The translations under genes were made by a program, and so were the position numbers. From NCBI RefSeq assembly GCF_030867095.1, contig NC_081824.1, positions 236,866,719 to 236,930,718 on the forward strand: a DNA stretch of 64,000 nucleotides, read 5' to 3'. Below, one piece after another: positions 21,030 to 32,505 of this stretch (positions are counted from its first letter, which is position 1; each line of letters begins with the position of its first letter). The notes under the pieces are model-generated. The model saw nothing but the letters and a program-made list of their open reading frames with translations. It searched no databases and was not told where the DNA came from. This DNA comes from Alligator mississippiensis (taxonomy: Eukaryota > Chordata > Crocodylia > Alligatoridae).

Positions 21030-21414
21030 CCCCTATAGAGCAGAACCAGACCACCAATGGGGACTTAACCATATACCTTTTAATGAGGGAACAATACTGG
21101 GAACATAACCAGTATAAACCAGGGGGATATAGGGAACACTACAATGCCCCGAAGGGGCAGGATTCAACAAAGGTTGGACACTTACAGTCATAGACATATT
21201 CATCCAGTTGACAAAAGACAGGGTTAACCAAAATGTAAAACACAAACAGCAGAACAAACAATACTGGTTGGTATTACTGGAAATACAAAAGGCACAAAAT
21301 ACAAAATGTTAAATTACAAGGAATATAAAGCCTAGGTACCTGGGGGGGGGGAGAAAACACAATGGCCCCTTTCCATTGCAAGAGGAATTTCTCCTTGTTT
21401 GTTCATTCACCCTA

Positions 21415-21492
21415 AGGCACCAAAGCTGGGACTTGAACTCAGCTCTCCCACACAATAAGCAGAAACTCTGCCACACAGCCACCAGTGCTAAT
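21415..21492 (-). repeat. tRNA-like SINE head
   Basis: Read on minus: GTGGCTGTGTGGCAGAG resembles an A box and GAGTTCAAGTCCCAGC contains a good B box. The spacing is tRNA-like, but the arms do not pair as a full cloverleaf. It could equally be part of the surrounding LTR-like repeat. Confidence 0.35.
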
Positions 21493-21499
21493 ACTGCTC

Positions 21500-22021
21500 T
21501 AACCTGCTAGCGGTCTTGACCTTTCAGGAGCCCTGGCCTCACATCGAGCTGCCTGGCCTCTGATTGAAGGAGCTGGAAGCAGACCTGGAAACCTCTCAGG
21601 TCGCTGCTCAGATCTTGCTGGAACTGGGAAGCCTCTCCTGCTGGCCACAGCCTCTCATAGGGGATCCTGGAGCCCAGTGGGGAGCCTCTCCTGCCAGCCG
21701 CATGCTGTGCTGCTGAGGACCCCAGTGCTGCCTGCAGGTAACACTCCTTCAGGCTCTTCTGGGGCAACTGCTCCTGCCCTGCTGGCTCAGCTCTTGCCAG
21801 CTCCTTGAAGCTCCTTCCCTGTGATCCCTCTCTGGTCTCTTCCCTGAGTCAGCCACACTGCCCCTTTTATCCCCCTCCAGGTGACCCAAGGGGCCAATCA
21901 GGGGACATGAGGGGCGAGTCTCTGGGGCCTGATTGGTGAGGAAAGGGAATCCCAAGTCCTCCAATCATCTTTTGCCCTTTCAAAACCCCTGGGCTAAGTC
22001 ACTACCAGCCAGCCTGTCACA
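21500..22021 (-). mobile_element. LTR-like repeat with promoter, 5' part
   Basis: Read on minus it begins TGTGACAGGCTGGCTGG. It has two CCAATCA-type boxes, then GGGGGATAAAAGGGG as a TATA box, then a transcribed-looking GC-rich stretch. This is the layout of a retroviral U3/R. The 3' end could not be placed; it may run to the LTR-Y insertion at 21,034. No clear target duplication was found. Confidence 0.45.
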
Positions 22022-22500
22022 CAGAGGAGGGGTATTAGATCAGTTTGGGTGACTGGGGCTTACATGGATCTAGCTCCACTTTAGTGCCAAGGCCAAATGG
22101 GGTGAGGCAGGAGAGAAGGTGTTAATTTTGTAAGCAGCAAATATGTCCACTGCTTGCAGTCACACAATGTTTCACTTACATGGGGGTGGAAGTGCTGTGC
22201 CCTCTCTTAAAGTTGCTTGGTGGGGGGGGAAGTGTTAATTCTTTAGCAGCAGGAATTTGTACTGCTGAGAGATGTACAATGAACTCCTTAGTGGACTGGG
22301 GAGATAGCTGGGTTCCTGCATAATCATCGTTTGCGGGTGGCTGTGTTCATTTGCCAGGTGGGAGAGATGCTGTTTGGTGATCACCAATAGTTCATCCATT
22401 ACAGGGAGTAGGGATGCAATTTTTGACCACAAATACCTTTTTTTCCCCCCATTCCTGTTACCAGCTACTGCATCCACTGGAATTTTGGTGCATGCACTCG
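22022..22500. other. Unassigned, probably Harbinger body
   Basis: No gene seen. The position between Myb-like fragments suggests decayed element sequence. Confidence 0.35.
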
Positions 22501-22535
22501 AAGCATGGACACCAGCACAGACTAGAGCTGAATGA

Positions 22536-23052
22536 ATGCATGAACACCACTTTAGGCTGCGATGGTCAAGAGAATTCAAGATGGAGGCTTTGGTGGCAGC
22601 CTCGGAATTACAAGTATGGTTCACTGATGAAGAGCGGGACAAACTCCAGGAGGTGTATAGAAAGGATGAAGAGCAAGAGGCAGCAGCTCACCATGACATC
22701 ATGGCCAGCACAAGAGAATTCTTTGACCAGCCCAGACAGTGCTGTCAGGATATCACAGACCTAGTGAATGGAGGGCATGTTTAGAGAGGAGATCCTTAGC
22801 TGCATGACCCCGGCTCCCATTCATGACCTGCCCTCCCCCCACCCCCGGATCACCCATGCAACATCCACTGTGCATGCCTCTAACCATGAGCAGACCCTCA
22901 TAGAAACCCTTATCCATGACCAGCTCCCCATAGTGACAACCTCAGAGACAGCCACTGTGCCTGCGAGTGAGGGGTGCCCCTACTCTAGCAAGCAAAGAAG
23001 CATGCCACTATACTTTAGGGATGAAGGGGAGGGTAAGACAGAGGTGGGATGA
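22536..23052 (+). pseudogene. Probable C-terminal part of the Harbinger Myb/SANT-like gene
   Basis: Two overlapping frames. The first (22,536-22,784) reads WFTDEERDKLQEVYRKDEEQ, a charged helical stretch, and then DIMASTREFFDQPRQCCQDI, comparable in spacing to AMDRITNTLRDCKHCLREMV in the second Myb-like pseudogene at 24.9 kb. The second frame (22,768-23,052) is Pro-, Thr- and His-rich, as low-complexity tails of these proteins often are. The link to the 19,441 gene is inferred from orientation and order; 2.4 kb of inserted repeats lies between them. Confidence 0.45.
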
Positions 23053-23183
23053 GGGGTGGGGGGAGAAGAGCCTATGATGTGTGATGGGTTTTTATTTGTT
23101 AGTGCTATTGCTTCTGTAGGAAATCAGGGAGTGGGCATTGTGTTCCTGTGTTATTTCGGTTCTGCTTTGATTACTGACAATAG

Positions 23184-23189
23184 AATAAA
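23184..23189 (+). terminator. AATAAA polyadenylation signal
   Basis: AATAAATGC lies about 130 bp after the end of the Myb-like C-terminal frame, in a T-rich 3' UTR-like stretch. It would serve that gene's transcript. Confidence 0.45.
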
Positions 23190-23240
23190 TGCTTTGGTGA
23201 AATTAAAATGAATTTTCACCCATGTCTGTCTGCTATAATG

Positions 23241-23925
23241 GGAAGGGTTGTAGAGGTATGAGTTGTGGGGAGGAGGTAAGCCAAACCAAAGAAAACCAGG
23301 CTTGTTTCAGACACATTGCACTAATGAAAGAGGACATGACCAACTTTGGACTAAGTGGGTAGAGGGCGTTTGCCCAGAATATGGGTACTGCAGGGTAATC
23401 GGGGGTGCTGCACAGAGGCTGCAATATTGCCTCTGAATGCATGCAGCTTCCCATTGCTCCCCCACCACCCAACCCAAGGTGGGAGCTTGGGAGGGCAGGG
23501 GCTTTCAAGGCCTGGGCTTTTATTATTGTGACCAGAGAAAGACACAGCAGGCAAACCAAAGTGGTGGTGGACTGGCCCAGAATTTTGTTAATGGGGGGAA
23601 TAGTAATTGGGTGGGTGTTGCACAGTGCACATAATATTTTCTCTGAGCACATGCAGCTCAGGAGTTCAGTTGTGATTGGCAGTGGAGGAGAACAAAGCAA
23701 ATTCAAAACCAGGCAGGCAAACTTGACTAACTGCTAATTGCCACTATTAAAAAACAGTTGTGCCCATCACTAGCTTGTGCAAGCTTCTCACCCTACAAGT
23801 CAGCAAATCCCTTCCCCCCGCTTTAACACTTCCCCTCTTATGCACAGGGAACATGAAGTAAAGAATCGAACAAAGCAAATATAAACTGTTATTTACAAAC
23901 CAAATAATAACCATAATTAAACCAA
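23241..23925. other. Unassigned, with a diverged direct repeat
   Basis: GGTGCTGCACAGAGGCTGCA near 23,403 and GGTGTTGCACAGTGCACATA near 23,614 head two similar stretches that both run to CTCTGA.. CATGCAGCT. No gene is seen. Confidence 0.45.
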
Positions 23926-23929
23926 GGGG

Positions 23930-24922
23930 ACTGGAAGCCCTCTTGGTTTACCAGAGGAGGCAAGGAGTGCTTAAAAAATAAAAAGGATTACAGACAGTGG
24001 AAACAAGGGGTAGTCACCAAGGAGGAATACATAAATATAGGTTGTATCTGTAGCGAGAGGATAAGGAAGGCAAAGGCAATGACTGAGATCAGTTTGGTGA
24101 CTGAAAACAAGGACAATAAGAAGTCTTTCTTTAGGTATATAGGGAGCAGGAGCAAGACCAAGGGAAATGCAGGGCCCTTGCAGCATGGGATAGGACAGCT
24201 GATAACAGACAGTCAGAAGAAACTGAACTCTTTAATGAATACTTTGCATCAGTGTTCCTGCATGCAAATGGTGATCACCTGTCTGGTTGGATACTGGATG
24301 GATGTGGGGGGAGAGATTATTGCCAACTAATGGTCAGTGTCAAACTAATGAGGGAGTACTTAGAGTGGCTGAGTGTATTCAAGTCGGCAGGACCAGATGG
24401 ACTGTACCCGAGAGTGCTGTGGGAATTGGCTGGAGTAATTGCGAGACTGTTGGTGAAGGTACTTGAAGACTCATGGTGCTCAGGAGAGATCCCAGAAGAC
24501 TGGAAGAGGATCAATGTAGTGCCAATCTTTGAGAAGGGGAGGAGGGAAGATCCAAGAAACTATAGGCCGGTCAGCTTGAGCTCAATACTGGGTAAAATTT
24601 TGGAAAAAATTATCAAGAAGTCCATTTGTGAGAGACTGACAGAAGGCATGATGCTAAAGGATAGCCAACATGGTTTTGTTGTGGGCAGGTCATGTCTGAC
24701 CAACCTCATCTCATTCTATGGTCAAGTAACAAACCATTTAAATGTGGGAGATGAAGTTGATGTCATATACCTGAATTTTAAAAAGGCCTTTGATATGGTC
24801 TCTCATGACACTCTTATAAAAACACTGGGGGATTGTGGACTGGCAGAATCCATGGTCAGGTGAGTCAGGAACTGGCTAATGGGTCAAACCCAAAGAGTGT
24901 ACCCAGATGGATCTGGCTCACC
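23930..24922 (+). mobile_element. CR1 fragment, internal
   Basis: It begins at LVYQRRQGVLKK-like sequence and runs KDNKKSFFRYIGSRSK, FKSAGPDGLYPRVLWELAG, NYRPVSLSSILGKILEK, DSQHGFVVGRSCLTNL, VIYLNFKKAFDMVSHDTL. A 203-codon open frame lies at 24,252-24,863. It stops soon after the RTQRV-type motif, where the Myb-like pseudogene on minus starts. Both ends are missing, so it is an internal fragment. Confidence 0.85.
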
Positions 24923-25918
24923 ATCTCCCGCAGGCAATGCTTGCAGTCCCTGAGTGTGTTTGTGATCCTGTCCATGGCAGCTTGCCTTAGCAGCCAGCAT
25001 GTCCTCAGCTGAGACATTGCAAGCAGAGATGAAAATCAAGACATGCAGGAAATAGAGTGAATTAAGGATGCTTGGAGCTCTAAAAAGATGCACTCAGCGA
25101 ATCTTGCAAGTGGATAAGAAGCGGTCAGCCCAAAATGACTGAGAAGGGGTGCCTGGCTGTGCATGGTAGCAGGCCATGAGTGGTTGCTGCAAACAAGGAC
25201 CTTCCCTGCTGTGCATCGCCCTGTACCTCCCTGCACTGCCCACTAACACCTGGGGTCTTTGAAGCACTGTCCTATGCCGTCCTTCCCCCCCCCCCCCCCC
25301 CCCCTCACAGCCCAACCCAATCACAGCTGTCAGTTCAGGTGACTTAAAGGGTCCCCTGGGCTTCACATACCGGGTGTGGAAGTCAAGCTCTGTGGTCTGT
25401 CTTCCTCAGAAGAAGTGGCAGGTGACATGACTGGGACGCTGCCACTATCTTCTCCACTGGATCCCCTGTGCATCGCAGCAGTGGTTGGCGATGTCTCAGC
25501 AGGCAAGGATGCTGTGGAGGCCTCTGTCCCTGTGCATTCACAGTGACCCTGTACCTCCATTAGTGGCTGGAGGTATCTGTAATGGGCCATGTCATGCAGT
25601 GGGGTGCCCTGCCACTGCTCTGGTGACACACCTGCAGAAAACAGCCCGCAGCATCTTTGCCTTGACACAACACTGGGCCACTATCCTGTTGTGCCCCCAC
25701 TCACCCATTCTCCTGGCAATATCAAGGTAGGTGTGCCAGTTAGCCTGCAGGCTGCTGTTGAACTGGCGCATGACCTCAGTGTCCCCAGCACCTGCACCAG
25801 GCTCTTTGTTTGTTTCAATGAAGGTCCAGTTGGACCTGGACCAATGCACCCCGATCTGCTCTGTTCTCCCCCACATGTCAAACATCTCAGATAAGGGGTA
25901 CCCCAGGGAGCTGTGCAC
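24923..25918 (-). pseudogene. Second Harbinger-type Myb/SANT-like protein
   Basis: Read on minus from 25,918: GVHWSRSNWTFIETNKEPGA, then VMRQFNSSLQANWHTYLDIA, RRMGEWGHNRIVAQCCVKAK, MLRAVFCRCV. This is the Myb/SANT-like trihelix (WS ... YxxIAxxMxxxG ... QCxxKxKxLR). A frameshift near 25,600 moves the reading to HDMAHYRYLQPLMEV and an acidic Ser/Thr-rich linker at 25,668-25,363. The C-terminus reads AMDRITNTLRDCKHCLREMV near 25,000-24,910. A C20 run at 25,285-25,304 interrupts it. No transposase lies next to it, so it is an orphan half of another Harbinger copy. Confidence 0.72.
25285..25304. repeat. Poly-C tract (C20)
   Basis: Twenty consecutive C, inside the minus-strand Myb-like pseudogene. 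Confidence 0.95.
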
Positions 25919-26334
25919 TCAATTTATAAGTCTTGAGGTGACAGGGTCAAGGGAAGTTCACCCCCCTCCCACCCTGTTGTTGCTGGGCAAAGTTTGGACA
26001 TCAGACATGCTGGCACCAGGTTCTGTACCAGTGGCAACTTTGTATCTTATGGGCATACTTGTGGACAACTTTTAGCCCTGTGTATGCCATGGCACAGTAG
26101 CAGGCTGTGCTGTCAGGGCATGGCACAGGAGCAGGCTACCCAGTGACCCAACTGTGTGTGGCTGTGTAGTTGGAAGAACTTAGCATGCACAATAGTGGCC
26201 ATAGCCCTTATTCATATACCGTGCAGACATGTAGGGGACTTAGACTCCTGAAAATGGAGTTTTCCAGTACCCATGGCTACCAGACTTAGCTTCAGGAACA
26301 GAAAAAGAGTGGGCATACCCTCCTTTTACCCCCA

Positions 26335-26400
26335 GAGTTCAATGGCTAGGGCATTACCCTAGGATGCTGAAGGCACTGAAGGTTTGAACAAGGGCCCCTT
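26335..26400 (+). repeat. tRNA-derived SINE-like head
   Basis: CAATGGCTAGGGCATTACCC is A-box-like and GAAGGTTTGAACAAGG is B-box-like, spaced as in tRNA. It resembles sauropsid tRNA-SINE heads. A possible second head with only the A-box part (ATATGGTGGTTAGTGTGTGC) is at 26,610. Confidence 0.4.
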
Positions 26401-26682
26401 TTTCTTTCTGGTGCAGCATACTAACCATCACACAGAGCAGGCATTATTCACTGCCTTTTCCAGCACTCCTTTTGAAGCTGAGCCACTAATATAGTCCTTG
26501 GAAAATACTGATGGAGGACAGTGTAAAGCAGAGTGCATGTGGGGAGAAGCATCTGTCTTGCTGGGAGCAAGGGCCCAGGCTAGAAGCCAGGGCCCTACTC
26601 TAGACCTGTGATATGGTGGTTAGTGTGTGCCCTTGCTACCCTGCTACTCAGGGGAAAAGATAAGGCAGGCTTACTCACTGCT

Positions 26683-26708
26683 TGTGTGTGTGTGTGTGTG
26701 TATGTATG
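26683..26708. repeat. (TG)n microsatellite
   Basis: A TG run that grades into TATGTATG. Confidence 0.95.
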
Positions 26709-28869
26709 CACCTGGGAACAGAATACCATCGTATGCATGAGTATAAAAAATGCCTTGTAGGTGACTAAAAATGACCACTTACACAACTAGGAAGAAACAG
26801 AATGTCACAGTTAGTGCATATGGTTGGCAAGTCCTCCTCCTTGCTACTTTTCCGTGACTCAGTCTTAAGAGTAAGATGACGGTGTGTTACAAAGGTAGAT
26901 GCATTAACAGATTTTCAGGAATTTGAGGAAGGTAGAATAGAACTGCACTTAGATGCCTAAATCCACTTGAACACCTAGTAGGTGTAATGGAATCTGGCCC
27001 AATATCTTTAGTGCTGTATTTACGTTTTCTTTGCTTGTTGCTTTGTGATTTTGAATACACATTGAAAATTAAGTTATCTATGTACCTGATAATCTCTAAT
27101 GTCTGAGTGTACAAATGGGTAAACAACAGTTTAGTTAACTGTTGACTTAAAAGTCTACATGCTGTTGTTGCAACAGACTGTAATGGTTCCTTTAAGACAG
27201 TTATGGTAAATGGAGGTGCTCAGGTACAATTTTCAATTCAAAGTCCAGGACTGAGTGGTTGGTAGAAGAGCCTGAGGATAGCTGTCATGGTTTTAGATTC
27301 TTGCAGTACATCTGACAGGGCTAGATGGAGATATTAGTGCATTCCCCTGGTAAAACCAAATGTTAGGACTGCCCCTTCAGAATGTACAAAACCCCTCAAT
27401 TGCCAAAATTCCCATTGTTCAGAGCCAAAGATGCAAAATCTGGTGTCCTTTGACCCTTCAATATCATTTCCACGTGAAAGTAATAGGGAATTTGGGAAGA
27501 GGAGACAGATTGTACATTGATAACTGGCCTCAAAGTTGACACAACACTACTTATTTTTTAAAGGCAAACCTTGGAGCCCAGATTCTTTGTAAACTGCGCA
27601 AAAGAAAAAAAATGCCCCGTTGGATTCTGTAAATAAAAATTAAGTGCCTAGTTTAAGACAGAAAATGTTTCCAAGGGATAAAAACAGGAGTCTAACTTTC
27701 ATCCAAAAAAAAAAAAAATCCTATTTAGCAGCTTTCCAGTATAAAAGTTTCCAGGTTAATTCATTAAGCACAGACACAGGCTACAACATCTGCAGAATTG
27801 TTATAAATAGGCCTGAGTGCCAAAATTTGCGTCTGGAGCTGCATATTCCTGACACATGGGAATATTGAAGGTCAGAGGATTTTGGTTCATGCTCTGTCTT
27901 TGGTCCTTTCTTTTCAAGTCACATCCAACACCCACTGAAACACATATGAAATCTCAGTTGGCTTTAATGGGAGTTGACAGGGCCACAGAGGGCAGCTGCT
28001 GTTTTAATGAGTCTATTGCATGTGGATTTAAACACTTCAAATGCAGAATATTCATCACCCCTGGTTATCCAGAACCCAGAAAAACACTGTTGCTCTCTTT
28101 CACATTCCATTTCCCAGGCGTTTATTCTTTTCTGTTTGGAGACATTGTCCCACAACATGTAACATTTGGAGAACTTGATTCAGGGAACAGAGCTTTTTGC
28201 AATTCCCTTATGCCACAGAAGAGCTCGTTATGTATCACTCAGATGATTTTTCCAAGTCTTTGTTCAGTCCTTCCTGCATGCTTTACTTGTACAATATCAC
28301 ATTACGCATAACTGTCAGCCGGTTAAAACTGTGTCAAGAGCATCAGCATTCCAGGTATTTATAGTTGTCCAGAAATCAAATTTAGTTTGCTAACTTTTGG
28401 GAACGGATCTAAAGACCCATCCTTCCAAGCAAAAGCACATAAACACTTGAATATCAGTTCACAGGACTACTGCTGCTCCAGTAATAAAATATGAGATTCA
28501 GTGGTTGCATCTACAAGATACGCTAATTGTGCAGTAGTCTAATACTACAGGACAGTAGTGTGTCATGGCAAAAACCATGCTAATATGCTACTGTGTAGTT
28601 AGTATCACTAAAAAGCTGCATGCCTGCCTGTTCATCACACTGATGAACATGTAGGTACACCCAATCAGTGTTACTGACTTGAAAGACACAAAAAATCATA
28701 AGATACTTAAAATTCTTTGGGATGTTTATTTTTCTTCCAGAGTGAGAGTCTTCAGGTGTCATGTTTTCTAACTTTTCTTTAAGTATAATTAAAAAAATTA
28801 CAGTCACATAATCATGTGACTCCAGAAGCTGGCCTTTAAGATGCACACACTAAAGATAGATACAGGAGA
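26709..28869. other. Unassigned interval
   Basis: AT-rich sequence with no recognised element. A 151-codon open frame at 27,856-28,311 (plus) has no motif I know and no splice or start context worth noting. An A-run lies near 27,706-27,718. Confidence 0.45.
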
Positions 28870-29060
28870 GAGAGAGAGAGAGGAAGGTGTAGTGAGTAGG
28901 GCAATAAGTTGGGACCCAGGAGATCTGCATTCAGTTCCTTGCTTTAGCACAGGCTTCCTATGTGACCACCTGTACCCTGGAAACAATACCACTGCCCTAT
29001 CTTACACTAGTGTCCCATGTGTAAAGAAGTACAGATTGCAAATGCTCAGATTAAGCAGCA
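28870..29060 (+). mobile_element. MIR SINE, degenerate
   Basis: The order matches MIR: TAGTGAGTAGGGCAATAAG, GGGACCCAGGAGATCTGC, CAGTTCCTTGCTTTAGCACA, then CTATGTGACC. The region after TGTGACC is weaker. No tail is recognised. Confidence 0.65.
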
Positions 29061-29269
29061 GCATGCACATACTCAGTAGAAGATACTATAGTATTTATGA
29101 TAATATTATGAGCATTGACAACACTGGCTCATAGAACATGATACCTTTTTATGGAGTTTGCTGCCCACACCTTCTAGAGTGGGTTGGTTTAGGTGAATTG
29201 CTTTTGAATTTGGGGTATTGGAGTCAGGGGGTTGTTATATTTTCTTAGTTCAGTCTTTTATTCTGTTTT

Positions 29270-29352
29270 TATAAGTTATTTTCTCTTTCATTGTAAGCTG
29301 CCCTGGGAAGGGTGGGCTAGAAATCTAATAAATAAACAGATAAAAAAATAAA
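29270..29352 (+). mobile_element. L2/RTE-type LINE or SINE tail
   Basis: TTGTAAGCTGCCCTGGGAAG, then GGGTGGGCTAGAAATCTAAT and an AATAAATAAA-rich end. This is the 3' end style of L2-mobilised repeats. The upstream extent is not clear. Confidence 0.55.
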
Positions 29353-30299
29353 ATTTCTACAGTGGGACCATTGAAGCCTCATGCTTCCTGTATTTATACT
29401 GCTCAGAAAAATGAAAACGAGAACCCCAGAAGGGTCAAAGGTGCTTCCTTCCAAAGACTCTCATTTTTCCCTTGGATACAAATGCAAACATAAAAATAGA
29501 GAAACCACATCCCCTGAGCAGAATGGGATGACTGCACAGAACCCCAGGGAGGCTGCCAGAGGGAGAACTCCAACTTGGCAATTAGACTGGAATATGGCCA
29601 TGTAGCAAAAGAGAGTTCTGGGAGACAAGTGGAAGAATATTCCTTAAATACTCTGGACAGATACTGAAGATAGAAAGGGAAGAGGAGATCAGGTGTTTGT
29701 AGAGAGGTTGGTTATGCTCCTAAGGAAGTTTTACAAGTGCATAGGAGGGAGTTAGCATGAGAAATGTTGCTTTGTGGCTGTGTTCACAGTATTTTCCCCT
29801 TACAGGAACTGGCAAGTGCTAGGATTTTCATTTGGCACTATTTTACACCCACTCTGTGCTGATGGAAGTGACAGCTCACAGTGGAGAACAATGCAGAATT
29901 CAGCCCTTGGTGCTTTTTGGTCAAAGCAATGACACAAATAGAAAATACAGACTGGATACCTACTGCAAAAGAACAGGTCATCTCTGGGGCAGGACAGCCA
30001 TCTTTCTTTTGTGATTCATCAAGCATGTGGTGGACACCATAAGGTAAATAACGCAGATCTCCCAGTTGCACCAGGAAGGCTTATTTTCCCATGCTTCAAT
30101 CCCACTGTGGTCGGTGGCAGATGGTGGGATTCTTTCACCTGCACAGGCACTATGGAATTGTCACCACCTTACTTGAAGGCATATGGATTTTAAGAACAGT
30201 GGGACATTGCAGTGTCATTTTGAACAAGAGGGAGGGGTAATCGAAGAACCCAGATGTCCCAGAAATAATGAGCTTCTTTGTAAACACACCCTGACACGT
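29353..30299. other. Unassigned interval
   Basis: Nothing supported. Confidence 0.45.
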
Positions 30300-30665
30300 G
30301 CCCCCGGAGGCTGGGGTGGCATGGTGACTGGCTGCAGGTGTCGGCGGCGGTGTTGGCGGTAGGGGCATGGCAACGGTGAGTGGGAAGCTCCCGCAGGCAG
30401 CTACAGTGGTGTCGGTGGCGGGGGAGAAGGGGGGAGTGGCAAACGCCAACCGGTGACCACGTGCAGATGCCGCTGGCAGCGTTGGCAGCAGCCAGAAGCA
30501 ATCGGGGACTGCCCGCAGATGCTGCTGGCAGTGTTGGTGGCAAGGAGGAGAGGGGGGTGCTGAGCGGCGACTGCCTGCAGGCACCGCTGGCAGTGTCAGC
30601 AGCACTTTTGACAGAGGTGCACCACCAATCTCAGGGTGTGCATGTGCACTCGCATGCACCCCCTA
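30300..30665. repeat. GC-rich internal tandem repeat
   Basis: Units of about 90-100 bp share GCAGATGCCGCTGGCAG, GCAGATGCTGCTGGCAG and GCAGGCACCGCTGGCAG, each followed by TGTTGG or similar. The base composition differs sharply from the AT-rich flanks, as in the GC-rich cores of the hAT elements at 34 and 59 kb. Confidence 0.6.
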
Positions 30666-32049
30666 CACATCGCCAATGCACCCTGATAACTGATACTTGG
30701 GGTAGCAGCACAAGATTTGGCACTTCTGCTGACTTTCTGTGTTCCTCTCCTGTGTCTTTCACCTTTGTCCTCAGCAGCTTCAACAACCATTTAATGCCCC
30801 ATACTATCCTTTTTTATCTTTTCACTTTTCCTTCTTCATTTGGCTTTCTACCTAAACCAGCTCTCTCTTGTTCCCATCATGCCTCTCCCTTCACCCCAGC
30901 TAAGAGCTGCTAAGAGCTGCTTCTTCTCTGATGTCACCAAGTTTACTCCCTCAACTGTTGTCCTCTTTTCTTTAATACTGCTTGCTCTCTCTCTACCCAT
31001 CTTCCCATGCCTTCAAGTCACTGAAGCCATCAGCATCCCAGACTGCTACTGCCCTTTTACCCTAGTGCTTTCTTTCCCCATCATCCCACAAAGCCCAACC
31101 CTGGTTCACTCCTAAAAGCTGTTTTCTTAGCTATTGTTCCCATGCCACCAAATACTTTTGGAGAAAGTCCATGCAATACGTATTGGTCCTGTCTCTCTAC
31201 CTGCGGCCAACATCCTTGCCATCATCAGAGAAGACTGACAGCATCCCCAAACCCATGGGCACTGTTATGTTTGGCAACAGACATATAACCAGGTCATATC
31301 CCAAATACTGAAAGAGACTAACTGAATGCTTCTTTAATGGGAAGGTGTACTCCACCCTTCAGAAGAGTAGACACAAAAAGCTAGCTGCATGCACAGGCAA
31401 TCATCTCATAAAGCCTAATCCTGAAGAGTTGGAAACACCCAGCTACATCAGAGATAAACTGAATTTAACAGCTTCTTTCTGGCACTGGGAGCTGGCTCCT
31501 ACTGCCTTGACTTATGGCTTCAGTAGACAACTATGAAAATAACTTGCTAAGCTTTCTCTACTCAAGAGATCTTTAGAAATGGCAGGGGTCCAGCATGAAG
31601 ATTTGTTGTGTTGTACTCCTACCTTTTGTTCTTCTGAATAGCAGGAACATGTCCTGTTAGCTGTCAGGGGTCTACACAGTACAGATTTCAGTGGCACCAT
31701 TACTATACCATATCTAGAGGTATGCTAAGAATTGATCTTTTGGTTTGCTGGCCAAATCAAAGTGTCTATGAGTATTTTCAAGTTGATCCCAAATTATTTT
31801 TTCCCCTTAGGAAAACAAAAAAGCTAAAGATCTCAAGTCAAACAAAACATTGCACTCAACACAACATATTGTGTTTTTGTCAAGAAATCATACCTTGAGA
31901 AGCCAAAACAAATGAACAAAAGGCTATGTCCCTTTTGTTTGTCTGCCATGCCTGGGAATCTCTCTCCCTTCCAATTTCATAGTTCTACCCACTGTTTAAA
32001 AAAAAAGAAAAGAAAAAGAAAAGAAATTGCTGTGCCTGCTTTCTTTATC
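30666..32049. other. Unassigned interval
   Basis: A CT-rich patch (30,720-31,110) then mixed sequence. GCTAAGAGCT is duplicated in tandem near 30,900. No gene recognised. Confidence 0.45.
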
Positions 32050-32084
32050 AGACCCGAAAAATGCTTTAGGTCGAATACTTGTCT

Positions 32085-32135
32085 ACCTTTGTCTCAACTA
32101 TACAGCTGGTCCAATAAAAGACATCACACCAAAAA
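32085..32135 (+). repeat. SINE-like tail repeat, diverged copy
   Basis: CTCAACTATACAGCTGGTCC then AATAAAAGACATCACACC matches the tail motif of the repeat at 3,131-3,240. Confidence 0.5.
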
Positions 32136-32244
32136 TCTGTGCCCCTTTTAAGAGTCTCAGGAGAATGACATCTCCCAGCATCTCAGAAAGAGGACCTGTG
32201 TCTTTGGCTACTGCCTCCCAGTTCATTTTTATTTTATTTAATAC

Positions 32245-32505
32245 GGGGCACATCTACACATGTAAAAGATCTGGGAGCAGTTTACTCTTAAGTAAACTAC
32301 TTGAGAGTAAATGCTCCCAGCCACATATCTACACATGTACTACTCATGAATAAATTTGCCACTTACATTTGCAGGTAGCAAATTTACTTGTGAGTAGAGC
32401 AGTTTACTGTGCAGTAAGTGCCTGCATGTGTATGTGCAGACGTGCGTACTTACTGTGCAGTAATCTGCTGTATTGTGCAGTAAAGTGTCTTGTGTAGAAG
32501 CACCC
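32245..32505. mobile_element. MITE with TCTACACA ends
   Basis: 261 bp. The left end GGGGCACATCTACACATG pairs with the right end read in reverse, GGGTGCTTCTACACAAG. The interior has inverted and direct CAGTTTACT and TACTGTGCAGTAA units. The same type of ends appears at 48,075-48,564. Only AC is shared by the two flanks, so the superfamily is not assigned. Confidence 0.65.

Noticed and set aside
27856..28311. 151-codon open frame on plus
   Set aside because: No motif, no clear acceptor, and length is within chance for this window; unlike 51,904-52,405 there is no supporting splice signal.
30150..30913. Frames of 117-177 codons on both strands around the GC-rich repeat
   Set aside because: They follow the GCTGGCAG tandem units; Ala/Pro-rich translation with no domain.
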